From positions 1 through 43,807 of the forward strand of contig JAMFTA010000089.1 of assembly GCA_026225565.1 (NCBI GenBank): 43,807 nucleotides of DNA, in the 5' to 3' direction. The notes under the pieces are model-generated. The model worked only from the letters and a program-made list of their open reading frames with translations, was not told the DNA's origin and made no database searches. Positions 1 to 8,120 of the stretch are shown here, piece by piece (within the stretch, counting starts at the first letter, position 1; each line of letters begins with the position of its first letter). The stretch is from Caulobacter sp. (GTDB taxonomy: Bacteria > Pseudomonadota > Alphaproteobacteria > Caulobacterales > Caulobacteraceae). The translations under genes and the position numbers were made by a program.

Positions 1-2
1 GC

Positions 3-269
3 TACGAGGAGCACCTGGCCAACAAGGTGCAATTCCTGCTGGACGCTACGCTCGGCTTCATCAACATCGAGCAGAACGATACCGTGAAGGTTCTAACCGT
101 GGTCTCTGTGGTGGGGGTGCCGCCGGTTTTGGTGGCGGGAATCTACGGCATGAATTTTAAGAACATGCCCGAGTTGAGCTGGACCTTCGGCTATCCGTTT
201 TCATTGGCCTTGATGTTGCTCAGCGCCTTGCTGCCGCTAGTATGGTTCAAGTGGCGGAGATGGATGTGA
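3..269 (+). CDS. corA: CorA-family magnesium/divalent-cation channel, C-terminal fragment (5' end outside window)
   Basis: Only the last 88 codons are present; the frame is open from base 3 and ends at TGA 267-269. The visible part is the end of the long stalk helix (ANKVQFLLDATLGFINIEQND) followed by the two membrane helices of the CorA family. The first helix ends in the family-defining Gly-Met-Asn selectivity motif (IYGMNF), and the second (FSLALMLLSALLPLVWF) is followed by a basic cytoplasmic tail KWRRWM. CorA proteins are homopentameric inner-membrane channels for Mg2+ and sometimes Co2+ or Ni2+. The stop codon lies inside the start region of the next gene, an overlap of 28 bp if that gene starts at 242. 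Nothing links it functionally to the glycan genes that follow. Confidence 0.93.
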   Translation, partial: YEEHLANKVQFLLDATLGFINIEQNDTVKVLTVVSVVGVPPVLVAGIYGMNFKNMPELSWTFGYPFSLALMLLSALLPLVWFKWRRWM

Positions 270-1153
270 GCGACGTGGCGAGGGTCCTCGTCTTTGGCCA
301 AAACGGCCAGGTGGCCCAGGCACTGGCGCAGATTTCGCCGCCGGCCGGTCTGACGCTGACCTTCGCGGGGCGGGACCGCTGTGACTTGCAGACCGCCGAC
401 CCGGCTGAACTGATCAGCGCCCTCAAGCCGGCGGCGGTCATCAACGCCTCCGCCTATACCGCCGTCGACCGAGCGGAGAGCGAACCGGACCTGGCCTATA
501 GGCTGAATCGCGACGCGGTCGGCGCCATGGCGAGGGCTTGCGCGGCGGCCGGTCTGCCGTTCGTGCATATCTCCACCGACTATGTGTTCGCCGGCGACAA
601 GTCGACGCCTTACGTGGAAACCGATGCCCTCGAACCGATCAGCATCTATGGCGCCAGCAAGGCTGAGGGTGAAGCCGCTGTCGAGGCGGCGGGGGGGCGG
701 TGGACAATCCTGCGCACGGCCTGGGTGTTCAGCCCCTTTGGCGCGAACTTCATCAAGACCATGCGCCGCTTCGCCGCCGAGCGCGACGCCATGTCGGTGG
801 TCGACGATCAGCGTGGACGCCCGACCTTCGCGGCCGACATAGCGGCCGTCTGCCTGGAGGCGGTGCAGCGGGGGCTTTCGGGGGACGACAGCCTGCAGGG
901 GCTTTTCCATATCGCCGGCGCCGATGACGCGGTCTGGGCGGACGTGGCCGAGCGGGTGTTTCAAGAGGCCGAACGCCGCACCGGCAGGCGCCCGGTCATG
1001 ACGCGCATCCCGACATCGGCCTACCCCACGCCCGCCAGGCGGCCGGGCAACTCCAGTCTCGACACGGCGAAGCTTCAGGCCGCCGCCGGTTGGACGCCGC
1101 GTCCCTGGCGAGAGACCGTGGACCTGTGTCTCAGCGCCCTGGAATCTGCTTGA
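242..1153 (+). CDS. rmlD: dTDP-4-dehydrorhamnose reductase (RmlD/RfbD family)
   Basis: 303 aa, the usual RmlD length. This short-chain reductase family makes dTDP-L-rhamnose from dTDP-4-dehydro-6-deoxy-L-mannose with NAD(P)H, in the cytoplasm. Seen: an N-terminal Rossmann motif GQNGQVA at residues 19-25 (RmlD type GxxGQxG), the INASAYTAVDRAE segment typical of RmlD, HISTDYVFAG, and the catalytic YxxxK pair as Y136-GAS-K140. The C-terminal RRPGNSSLDTAKL is also characteristic. The start at 242 overlaps the end of corA; ATG 260 in the same frame is an alternative. rmlA, rmlB and rmlC are not in this window, so either they lie elsewhere or this reductase acts on another nucleotide sugar. The next gene, a sugar aminotransferase, begins 86 bp downstream on the same strand. 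Confidence 0.9.
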   Translation: MVQVAEMDVSDVARVLVFGQNGQVAQALAQISPPAGLTLTFAGRDRCDLQTADPAELISALKPAAVINASAYTAVDRAESEPDLAYRLNRDAVGAMARACAAAGLPFVHISTDYVFAGDKSTPYVETDALEPISIYGASKAEGEAAVEAAGGRWTILRTAWVFSPFGANFIKTMRRFAAERDAMSVVDDQRGRPTFAADIAAVCLEAVQRGLSGDDSLQGLFHIAGADDAVWADVAERVFQEAERRTGRRPVMTRIPTSAYPTPARRPGNSSLDTAKLQAAAGWTPRPWRETVDLCLSALESA

Positions 1154-1239
1154 GCCGAAACAGTCGGTCACACCCTTTGTCTCGCCGCCGCGGCGATCCG
1201 CCCTTATCAGGGCGTAGAAGATCAACACGTTAGAAGCCC

Positions 1240-2394
1240 ATGACCATCGCCTTTATCGACCTGGCCGCCCAGCAGCGCCGCATCAAGCCCGCCATCGACG
1301 CGGCGATCCAACGGGTGCTGGCCCACGGCGGCTATGTGATGGGGCCTGAGGTGCGCCAGTTCGAGGAGGCGCTTGCGGCCTTCGGCGGGGCCAGGCGCGC
1401 CCTCTCCTGCGGCAACGGCACCGACGCGATCGCCCTGCCCTTGATGGCCTGGGGCATAGGGGCGGGGGATGCCGTGTTTTGCCCAAGCTTCACCTTCGCG
1501 GCGACGGCGGAAGTGGTGCCCTGGACCGGCGCCGAGCCCGTTTTCGTCGATATCCTGCCCGATACCTACAACCTCGATCCGGCGAAGCTTGAAGCGGCCA
1601 TCCTGGCGATCGAGGAAGAAGGGCGGCTGGCGCCCAAGGCTATTATCGCCGTGGATCTGTTCGGCCAGCCGGCCGACTATCCGGCCATCTCCGCCATCGC
1701 CAAGCGCCATGGGCTGAAGCTGATCTCCGATTCGGCGCAAGGCTTCGGCTGCACCCTCAATGGCCAACATCCCCTACACTGGGCGGACGTGGCGACCACC
1801 AGCTTCTTCCCCGCCAAGCCGCTGGGCGCCTATGGCGACGGCGGGGCGGTGCTGACCGATGACGACGCTCTGTGGGACGTGATGGATTCCCTGCGCGTGC
1901 ACGGCAAGGCGGTGGTGGGTGACCTGAAGGGGCGCAGCTTCGATCACGACCCCAAATATCTGAACATGCGCATCGGCATGAACAGTCGCCTCGATACGAT
2001 GCAGGCGGCGATCCTATTGGAAAAGCTGAAGGTCTTCCCGGAAGAGATCGAGGCCCGCCAGGCCGCCGCCGACCGCTACGCCGAGGGGCTGAAGGGGGCT
2101 GTGATCACGCCAGCCGTGATCGACGGCGGCCGTTCGGTTTGGGCCCAATACACCATCGAGCACACCGATCCCGATGGCCTGGCGGCCCATCTGAAAACCC
2201 AGGGGGTGCCGACGGCCCGCTACTACCCCATCCCCATGCACCGCCAGGACCCCTATGCCCACTACGCTCAGCCCGGCGGCCTGCCGGTCTCCAACGCTGC
2301 CGCCGTGCGGGTCATCAGCCTTCCGATGCACGCCGATTTGACGGCGGATGTTCAGGCGGAAATATGCGCGGCGGTGAGGAGCTATAACGGTTAG
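1240..2394 (+). CDS. DegT/DnrJ/EryC1/StrS-family nucleotide-sugar aminotransferase, WbpE-like
   Basis: 384 aa PLP-dependent sugar aminotransferase. The opening FIDLAAQQRRIKPAID, the block GYVMGPEVRQFEEALAAF and the segment TSFFPAKPLGAYGDGGA closely resemble WbpE/WlbC. Those enzymes transaminate UDP-2-acetamido-3-keto-glucuronic acid to the 3-amino sugar on the route to di-N-acetylated uronic acids of O-antigens. K193, in FPAKPLGAYGDGG, is the predicted Schiff-base lysine; DSAQGFG supplies the Asp that contacts the PLP ring nitrogen. The subfamily call is by eye, so another 3-keto or 4-keto sugar substrate is possible. It follows the RmlD-type reductase and ends 27 bp before the converging GT2 gene. 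Together these genes point to an amino-sugar-containing surface polysaccharide. Confidence 0.88.
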   Translation: MTIAFIDLAAQQRRIKPAIDAAIQRVLAHGGYVMGPEVRQFEEALAAFGGARRALSCGNGTDAIALPLMAWGIGAGDAVFCPSFTFAATAEVVPWTGAEPVFVDILPDTYNLDPAKLEAAILAIEEEGRLAPKAIIAVDLFGQPADYPAISAIAKRHGLKLISDSAQGFGCTLNGQHPLHWADVATTSFFPAKPLGAYGDGGAVLTDDDALWDVMDSLRVHGKAVVGDLKGRSFDHDPKYLNMRIGMNSRLDTMQAAILLEKLKVFPEEIEARQAAADRYAEGLKGAVITPAVIDGGRSVWAQYTIEHTDPDGLAAHLKTQGVPTARYYPIPMHRQDPYAHYAQPGGLPVSNAAAVRVISLPMHADLTADVQAEICAAVRSYNG

Positions 2395-2421
2395 CTGGGG
2401 CGTCTGCGGTTCCCACTCAGA

Positions 2422-5400
2422 TCACCCGATGGAGTAGTCTTCCCGGACGCGGCTTAAATTCGGCGAATAGAATGGGTCGAGGGTCAGTCGCTGGCTCCAT
2501 CGTTCCTGCATGAACTGTACTTCCTTCTGGAAGCGGGCCTGTTTCTCGGGGTTGTCCTCGGCGCCTCTGGAGATGCTTTCGTGGTGATAGAGCTCGGCGA
2601 AGGGGGTGAAGACATTGCTGTAGCCGGCGTCGCGCACCCGGATGCAGAAGTCCACGTCGTTGAAGGCCACCGCCAGCCGCTCGTCCAGGCCCCCTAGGGC
2701 GTCCCAGATCTCTCTGCGCACGAATAGGCAGGCGCCGGTGACGGCCGAGACGTCGTGGCTGATGGCGATGCGGCCGAAGTAGCCGGGATCCTCGCGCCCT
2801 CGGTGCTTATGTGGATGCCCGGCCACCCCGCCCATGCCGAGTGTGACCCCGGCGTGCTGGACGGTGTCGTTGGGATAGTAGAGCTTGGCGCCGACGCAGC
2901 CGATGCGCGGCTGGGACGCCCAGGCGGCCATCTCGGTCATCCAGCCTGGGGTGATCACCTCGATGTCGTTGTTGAGGAGGGCGACGATCTCGCCCCGGCT
3001 CTCCTTGACCGCCTGATTGTTGATGCGCGAATAGTTGAAGGGCCCCGGCTGCTCCACCAGCCGCACCCGCGGGTCCTTGGTCAGCCGCTTGAACAGCGCG
3101 GCGGTCTGCGGCTCCACCGAGCCGTTGTCGACGATCAGAACCTCGTAGGACGGATAGTCGGTCAGTCGCAGCACCGAATCGATGCAGGTAGCCAGCAAGT
3201 CCGCATGATCCCGCGTCGGGATGATCAGGGAGACCATGGGCGCGGGGGAGGGCAGGGCGTGGCGCACCCGGTAGAAGGGCAGATCCCCCACCGGCTCGAC
3301 GGCCGCGTCCCACTGGAGCCTCGCCACATGCTCCTCTAGCGCCTTCAGGCCGGCGGTGAAGGCGTAGCCCTTCTCCTCGCCGGCCAGGGCCGTGGAGCCC
3401 TCCACCGCCCGCCAGTGATAGAGCACCTTGGGGATGTGGCGAACCCGGGCGGGATCGACGCGCTCCAGGATGCGCAGATTCAGGTCGTAGTCCTGGCTGC
3501 CCTCGAAACCCTTGCGCCAGCCGCCCACGGCCCGCACCGCGGCCGTGCGATGCACCGACAGGTGGTTCAGATAGTTCTGGGCGCGCAGCAGCTCTGGGGA
3601 GAAGTCGGGCTTGAAGAAGGGCTCATAGCGGGCGCCCCCCGCGTCCAGCTTGTCCTCGTCCGAGTAGATGAAGACCGCGTCCGGATGGGCCTCGATCTCC
3701 GCCGCCACCTCCAAAAGGGCGTTGGGGGTGAGGAGATCGTCGTGATCCAAGAGGGCCAGCCAGTCGCCGGCGGCCAGCGCCAGGGCGCTGTTGGAGGCCT
3801 CGGAAATATGACCGTTCACCGGGCGAAACACCGCCTTGATGCGCGGATCTTCGGCCATGTAAGCCTCGATGATCTCTTGCACATGGGGGCTTTTGGAAGC
3901 GTCGTCGGCGATGCACAGCTCCCAGTGGGGATAGACCTGGGCCTGAACGCTCTCGATCATCGCCCTGAGCAGCTTGGACGGCGTCTCATAGGTGGGAACC
4001 AAGACGCTGATCAACGGGCGCGCCCTCAGCGCAGACAGCCGCTCAGCCCACAATCGCGCTCCATCCACAGACGAAGCCTCGTGCTCTTCGATCCAGCTGG
4101 CGTAATCTCCCCGTTCAGCCCCCTCATGCCCGTAGACATATCGGGTCAACAGTCGGGAGACGCTGCAAAGTTTGGCGTCGGACTGGGGATCGGTGGAAAA
4201 ATCAACGGCGATTCCGCACGCTTCCACCTCCGCCAGCATTTCATGCAGCTGGCCCTCGCCTAGGGGCCGTGCGCTGATGAAGGCGATTGAGAGTTCCCCA
4301 TTGGCGTTGTCTGGATCCCAACGCACGGTCTTGATCCGTGAGGGCGTAAGCAGCGCCGCGCCATACCGGCGTCGCCCGCGGGGCGTCAGTTCCACCTGGA
4401 CATGCTCGGAGTATCCAGCGCCATAGTCGATATAGAGCACGCCCTTAGCCCGCTGGCGCGCGTCCGCGACGGCGAAATTCAGCTCCACAGCCGCGGCCTC
4501 GTTGAAGGTTTCGGGGTCTAGGCTGAAAACCAGGGCGGGATCGCCACCCTCCATGCAAAATCGTCCGCCGTCCCGCAGGGAAAGATTTTGGGTCTGCAGG
4601 ATCTCAATGCCTCGCCCAATGCCCTGCAGATATTCCAGAGGGGTGAAAGCAGGCTCCCCGTTGGCGGGTTTGGACCATTGCATCAGCTGTTTGGCCAGGG
4701 CGGCGGGGGGGCAGTCCAGATCCACCGCCGCCGCCGACAATGGGGCCGCCACGAAGTCCGTCTGCAGCACTGCTCCGATGAGGCTGAATCGGCTGGCATG
4801 AACCGAAGCGTCGATGCCAAAGCGTGTCCGCAGCCACCGAAGCACCCCCATGGGGACGATCCGGCCATCGGGTTCGACATCCCCCGCAAAAAGCGGATTG
4901 ACCAACCCACCCTGGAATTCGTCCGAGAGGACGAGCGCCGTGACGAGCGCAGCCAGGTCTGTGCCAATCAGTTCGCCCCCGGCATCTTGCGTCGAGCGGC
5001 GGCCAAGGATCAGTCGATGAGCTTGTTCAACATCGTCGGCGGTGGTCGGCGCTACGGCGTTGGGCGCGATGGGGACAGCGGTTCGATGCGCCCCGACAAA
5101 GAGGGGGGCGCCAAACAATTGGCGCAGCAGGGTCTTCCAGCTCAGAGCGGCGCCCTGGGTTTGGACCGCACCCAGCTGGGACGCCGTCCATTGGCTGATG
5201 GCGTTGTCGGGGCGCCCAGGAAATCGATCGGAGGGGAGGGGGGCGTTGCACAGAACGCGCTGTCGAATGGCCGCAAAATCCGCAGACTCGACCAGCGCAT
5301 CCAATAGGTTCGCCATGGATTGCCGGCTATGGCGGGCGACTTCGGCGCCATCCGGCTCTCTCCCGAGCAGCACCCTATAGGCGTTTACAACGTCCTGCGT

Positions 5401-5661
5401 CGTCGCTGGGTCCAAGGAACGCCCAGCAGCGGCTCTTTCGATTTGCGCACTGCTTTTCAACGGCTTCTCATGCGAGTTGGGAGTCTGTGCGGGGGCGTCC
5501 AGCCTGAGCGTCGGACATGCAAGAGATGGCGGAATCGTGCAAGGGCATTCCTCGATCCGCTGGAGGTTCCGTTTGCGTTTTAAGCGCGGTCGGATCGTCC
5601 AGGACGCGATATAGAGCGAAACCCAAGATGTGCCGATGGCGAATGAGAGAGACAGAAACAT
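2422..5661 (-). CDS. Large glycosyltransferase with two GT2 domains and DUF4214-like N-terminal repeats
   Basis: 1079 aa if read from ATG 5661. Order: two DUF4214-like helical segments (VVNAYRVLLGREPDG near 91-105 and VEQAHRLILGRR near 211-222); a beta-rich middle (about 360-465) resembling the sandwich domains fused to surface-glycan glycosyltransferases; GT2 domain A from 550 (ISVLVPTYET, IADDAS, LLDHDD at 638-642, QDYDLNLR); GT2 domain B from about 809 (VSLIIPTRDH, IVDNGS at 843-848, LLNNDIEV). Such two-domain enzymes usually build O-antigen or other surface glycans from nucleotide sugars on the cytoplasmic face of the inner membrane. The start is doubtful: ATG 5661 shares bases with the divergent methyltransferase start at 5660, and the first 67 residues lack homology-like features. 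TTG 5460 would give 1012 aa and free about 200 bp for a promoter. Confidence 0.85.
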   Translation of the reverse strand: MFLSLSFAIGTSWVSLYIASWTIRPRLKRKRNLQRIEECPCTIPPSLACPTLRLDAPAQTPNSHEKPLKSSAQIERAAAGRSLDPATTQDVVNAYRVLLGREPDGAEVARHSRQSMANLLDALVESADFAAIRQRVLCNAPLPSDRFPGRPDNAISQWTASQLGAVQTQGAALSWKTLLRQLFGAPLFVGAHRTAVPIAPNAVAPTTADDVEQAHRLILGRRSTQDAGGELIGTDLAALVTALVLSDEFQGGLVNPLFAGDVEPDGRIVPMGVLRWLRTRFGIDASVHASRFSLIGAVLQTDFVAAPLSAAAVDLDCPPAALAKQLMQWSKPANGEPAFTPLEYLQGIGRGIEILQTQNLSLRDGGRFCMEGGDPALVFSLDPETFNEAAAVELNFAVADARQRAKGVLYIDYGAGYSEHVQVELTPRGRRRYGAALLTPSRIKTVRWDPDNANGELSIAFISARPLGEGQLHEMLAEVEACGIAVDFSTDPQSDAKLCSVSRLLTRYVYGHEGAERGDYASWIEEHEASSVDGARLWAERLSALRARPLISVLVPTYETPSKLLRAMIESVQAQVYPHWELCIADDASKSPHVQEIIEAYMAEDPRIKAVFRPVNGHISEASNSALALAAGDWLALLDHDDLLTPNALLEVAAEIEAHPDAVFIYSDEDKLDAGGARYEPFFKPDFSPELLRAQNYLNHLSVHRTAAVRAVGGWRKGFEGSQDYDLNLRILERVDPARVRHIPKVLYHWRAVEGSTALAGEEKGYAFTAGLKALEEHVARLQWDAAVEPVGDLPFYRVRHALPSPAPMVSLIIPTRDHADLLATCIDSVLRLTDYPSYEVLIVDNGSVEPQTAALFKRLTKDPRVRLVEQPGPFNYSRINNQAVKESRGEIVALLNNDIEVITPGWMTEMAAWASQPRIGCVGAKLYYPNDTVQHAGVTLGMGGVAGHPHKHRGREDPGYFGRIAISHDVSAVTGACLFVRREIWDALGGLDERLAVAFNDVDFCIRVRDAGYSNVFTPFAELYHHESISRGAEDNPEKQARFQKEVQFMQERWSQRLTLDPFYSPNLSRVREDYSIG

Positions 5662-6529
5662 GATGGATCGCGAAGCCCTGGCCGCGGCCCATCAGGCGGT
5701 CGTCGATCGGCACGGCCCATGGGGCTCCCACAATGTCGCGCTTCCCTTTGGGCTGTTCACTATCGGTCCCGAGCCGAGAGGCGACAATTATCGCGTCGCC
5801 AAGTTCGTCCAGCTTGTAGCCGACACCTTGAGGCGACCCTTTGGCGACTTGCGGGTTTTGGACCTCGGTTGCGGAGAAGGGCTTTACGCGCTCGAATTCG
5901 CCCAGCACGGCGCCGAGGTGATCGGCATAGAGGCGCGTGTTCCAAGCCTCGCCAAGGCTGAGTTTTGTCGGGAAGTCCTGGATCTTAAGAGGTTGAAATT
6001 TATCCAAGACGACGTTCGATCGGTGACGCGTGAGCGGTACGGCGAATTCGACGTCGTTCTGTGTTCTGGCATCCTCTATCATCTGGATCGCCCGGACGTG
6101 TTCGATTTCCTGAAATCCATGCGCGAGATGTGCAGGGGCGTCTGTCTTATCGACACTCGCATCTCCCTCTCAGCCGAGGTCGAAGCGATCTATGACGGGC
6201 GAAGCTATTGGGGATCGGCCTATCGCGAGCACGCGCCCGGCCTGACCCCCGATCAGAAGCAAGCCGATATGGGCGCCTCTATCGACAATGACGAGAGCTT
6301 CTGGTTCACCAAGCACGACCTCAGCAACTTCCTGATGGATATGGGCTTTAGCTCGGTGTTGGACTGTCTGGCGCCTGTGCCGTGGATGCTCCGCCAGGAT
6401 CGAGTCACGCTGGTGGCGACCGCCGGGCGCAAGGTTCGGCCCTACAATGAGATCGGTCAGGCTCTGAGCGGTCGCCGCTGGCCGGCCCTGTGGGGAACCG
6501 AAGCCAGGCAAGGCGACAACTTCGCTTAG
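5660..6529 (+). CDS. Class I SAM-dependent methyltransferase (glycan cluster)
   Basis: 289 aa from ATG 5660; GTG 5630 and ATG 5636 in the same frame would add up to 10 residues. I prefer 5660 because GAGAGA at 5645-5650 is a better-spaced ribosome site. Motif I is VLDLGCGEGLYALEF, followed by the acidic end of beta-2 in VIGIEAR and a motif IV-like FDVVLCSGILYHLDRPD, so this is a Rossmann methyltransferase of the Methyltransf_11/25 type. The substrate cannot be read from sequence; its position between a GT2 enzyme and a sulfotransferase suggests O-methylation of a sugar or a glycan end. It is transcribed away from the GT2 gene and converges with the minus-strand gene ending at 6578. Confidence 0.82.
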   Translation: MMDREALAAAHQAVVDRHGPWGSHNVALPFGLFTIGPEPRGDNYRVAKFVQLVADTLRRPFGDLRVLDLGCGEGLYALEFAQHGAEVIGIEARVPSLAKAEFCREVLDLKRLKFIQDDVRSVTRERYGEFDVVLCSGILYHLDRPDVFDFLKSMREMCRGVCLIDTRISLSAEVEAIYDGRSYWGSAYREHAPGLTPDQKQADMGASIDNDESFWFTKHDLSNFLMDMGFSSVLDCLAPVPWMLRQDRVTLVATAGRKVRPYNEIGQALSGRRWPALWGTEARQGDNFA

Positions 6530-6577
6530 TCATTTGATCGCGCGCTGCGAGATCGGCGGGCTGGATTAGACGGCCAT

Positions 6578-7357
6578 TCAGTCCTTAAACGGGTTCCACA
6601 GCATGTTGGGGAGCCGATCCTTTATCATGCCTTCGGGGTGCAGGACGAAGGTTCCAGGCGCGAGGCCGGGAGTCTGGGGGGTGTTGGTGTAGTGGCGGTT
6701 GATATTGCCCGCCGCCACATAGGGGCCGTTTCCGCCCATGTCTTCGATGACTAGACCCCGGCTTTTCAGGATTGTGGGGATCGCCACTTCATAATGCCCC
6801 GAAGTCCCTTCTCGATAGGCCTGGTCGATGGCGCTAAGGGCGCGGTCCGAAAGCCGATAGGCCGAGAGGGTCGCCCGGACACGCTCATTCAGGGGCGCCG
6901 GCGAGGCGCTCTCATAGCTTTCCCAATGGGCCCATCCCGGTCGAAAGTCGAAATCGAACAGGGTCGCGCCCAGAAGATCGCTCTTGTTGTCGGCGAAGCT
7001 GCCAAAGAAGTCCTTCCAGTCGCCGCTATAGCGGACATCGTATTCGATGACCCAATAGTGCCTGTAGTGCGGATTTCGCCGCCAGAACCAGAACAGCGGA
7101 AGGTCGATATTCCTCGGCCAAAGGGTGGCGGGATGCTGGGCGATCTTGGCCGGATAGGATAGGGCGGCCTCCAACTGCGGCGCGGTGACGCTCAAGGCGC
7201 CTTGCGGCAGATTATCCAATGGCGGCGAGGCGTGGGTCTGATCGAAGATCGGAAACACGTCGAAAAGACCCTCTAAATCCTGGGTCATCGTCCGTAGCGA
7301 CTGCATAGCTCCTGGCCGTGTGTGATGGCTGAGGAAGATGACGCAGTCTTCAGTCAT
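6578..7357 (-). CDS. Conserved protein of unknown function, possibly glycosyltransferase-like
   Basis: 259 aa, not confidently recognised. It has no signal peptide or membrane helix. The start (CVIFLSHHTRPG) looks like the first beta strand of an alpha/beta fold. The centre has WVIEYDVRYSGDWKDFF and GATLFDFDFRPGWAHWE, with clustered acidic and aromatic residues such as those that bind a metal-nucleotide sugar in GT-A enzymes. The C-terminus has PTILKSRGLVIEDMGGNGPY. It overlaps the upstream sulfotransferase by 8 bp (ATGACTGA, 7350-7357), so the two are probably translationally coupled and act on the same product. A role in glycan assembly is inferred only from context. Confidence 0.7.
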   Translation of the reverse strand: MTEDCVIFLSHHTRPGAMQSLRTMTQDLEGLFDVFPIFDQTHASPPLDNLPQGALSVTAPQLEAALSYPAKIAQHPATLWPRNIDLPLFWFWRRNPHYRHYWVIEYDVRYSGDWKDFFGSFADNKSDLLGATLFDFDFRPGWAHWESYESASPAPLNERVRATLSAYRLSDRALSAIDQAYREGTSGHYEVAIPTILKSRGLVIEDMGGNGPYVAAGNINRHYTNTPQTPGLAPGTFVLHPEGMIKDRLPNMLWNPFKD

Positions 7358-8120
7358 CGCTGCCGGCCGCCCAGCCGCTCACATCCAATCCCGAGACCTC
7401 GGCAAAATGGGCGAGATCGGATCGGTATAGGTTAGCTAGGAAGGCCGCGTCGTCTGGCAAAAGGATGCTCTCGCTTCGGGGCAGCTTTCCCACGTTGGCG
7501 CGAATCGGCGAGATGGGGGCCTGCGGGGCTTCGATGCCGAGGAACCGGCCGATACGGGCGATGACGGCTGCGGCGTCGGACTTCAGATCCTCGGACCGCA
7601 GCAGCAACATCTGCTCGCGCGGAAAAAGGTCCAGCGCTCGGTCGAGCTCGGCGCCATAGAACCCCCGTTCCACATAGCTGAACACCCGGTGATGGCCCTC
7701 GGGCGCGTCGGCCACCCGTCGCCGACCGTCCCGGATCGCCCAGGAAAAGCTGACGTCGTCGAAGCCCCGCTCCACCTCCATCCGCCAGTGGGAAAAGGCC
7801 CGCTCCACAGGGTCTCGGAAGATCAGGATCAGCCGCATGGCCGGGTTATAGGCGGCGATACGCTCAAGGCTTTGGGGCCAATAGCTATAGATGGGGGTGG
7901 CCTCGCCGCGCGGGCGGCCGTCGAAAGGCGCGAAGTGGGCCTCGTAAGCGGCGTAGTCCGGCGCCGCCCAGTCCATCGCCTCGTCGTCGAAGAAGTGCAG
8001 TTCCTTTGTATCCGACAAGGACACGCTGCCGCCCTGCTTCAGCTGTTCATAGAGGGCCGTGGTGCCGCCCTTCTGCACCCCGGCGATCAGGAACCCCAAC
8101 TTTTCGCCACAGGGCGCCAT
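7350..8120 (-). CDS. Sulfotransferase family protein (PAPS-dependent)
   Basis: 256 aa. Both co-substrate binding signatures of the Sulfotransfer_1/3 fold are visible: the 5'-phosphosulfate loop FLIAGVQKGGTTALYEQL at residues 10-27 (K17 contacts PAPS) and the 3'-phosphate motif LIFRDPVERAFSHW at 99-112 (R102, S110). HFFDDEAMDW and GEATPIYSYWP are also typical of carbohydrate sulfotransferases. The enzyme would move sulfate from PAPS to a hydroxyl or amine, probably on the polysaccharide or glycolipid made by the neighbours. Its ATG directly follows the TGA of the upstream GT4 gene (TGAATG at 8118-8123), and it overlaps the next gene by 8 bp. The three genes 9347 to 6578 therefore form one tight operon. 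Confidence 0.88.
   Translation of the reverse strand: MAPCGEKLGFLIAGVQKGGTTALYEQLKQGGSVSLSDTKELHFFDDEAMDWAAPDYAAYEAHFAPFDGRPRGEATPIYSYWPQSLERIAAYNPAMRLILIFRDPVERAFSHWRMEVERGFDDVSFSWAIRDGRRRVADAPEGHHRVFSYVERGFYGAELDRALDLFPREQMLLLRSEDLKSDAAAVIARIGRFLGIEAPQAPISPIRANVGKLPRSESILLPDDAAFLANLYRSDLAHFAEVSGLDVSGWAAGSDD

Noticed and set aside
191-1228. 345-codon minus-strand frame opposite rmlD
   Set aside because: Shadow of a gene with an intact Rossmann motif and YxxxK pair on the plus strand.
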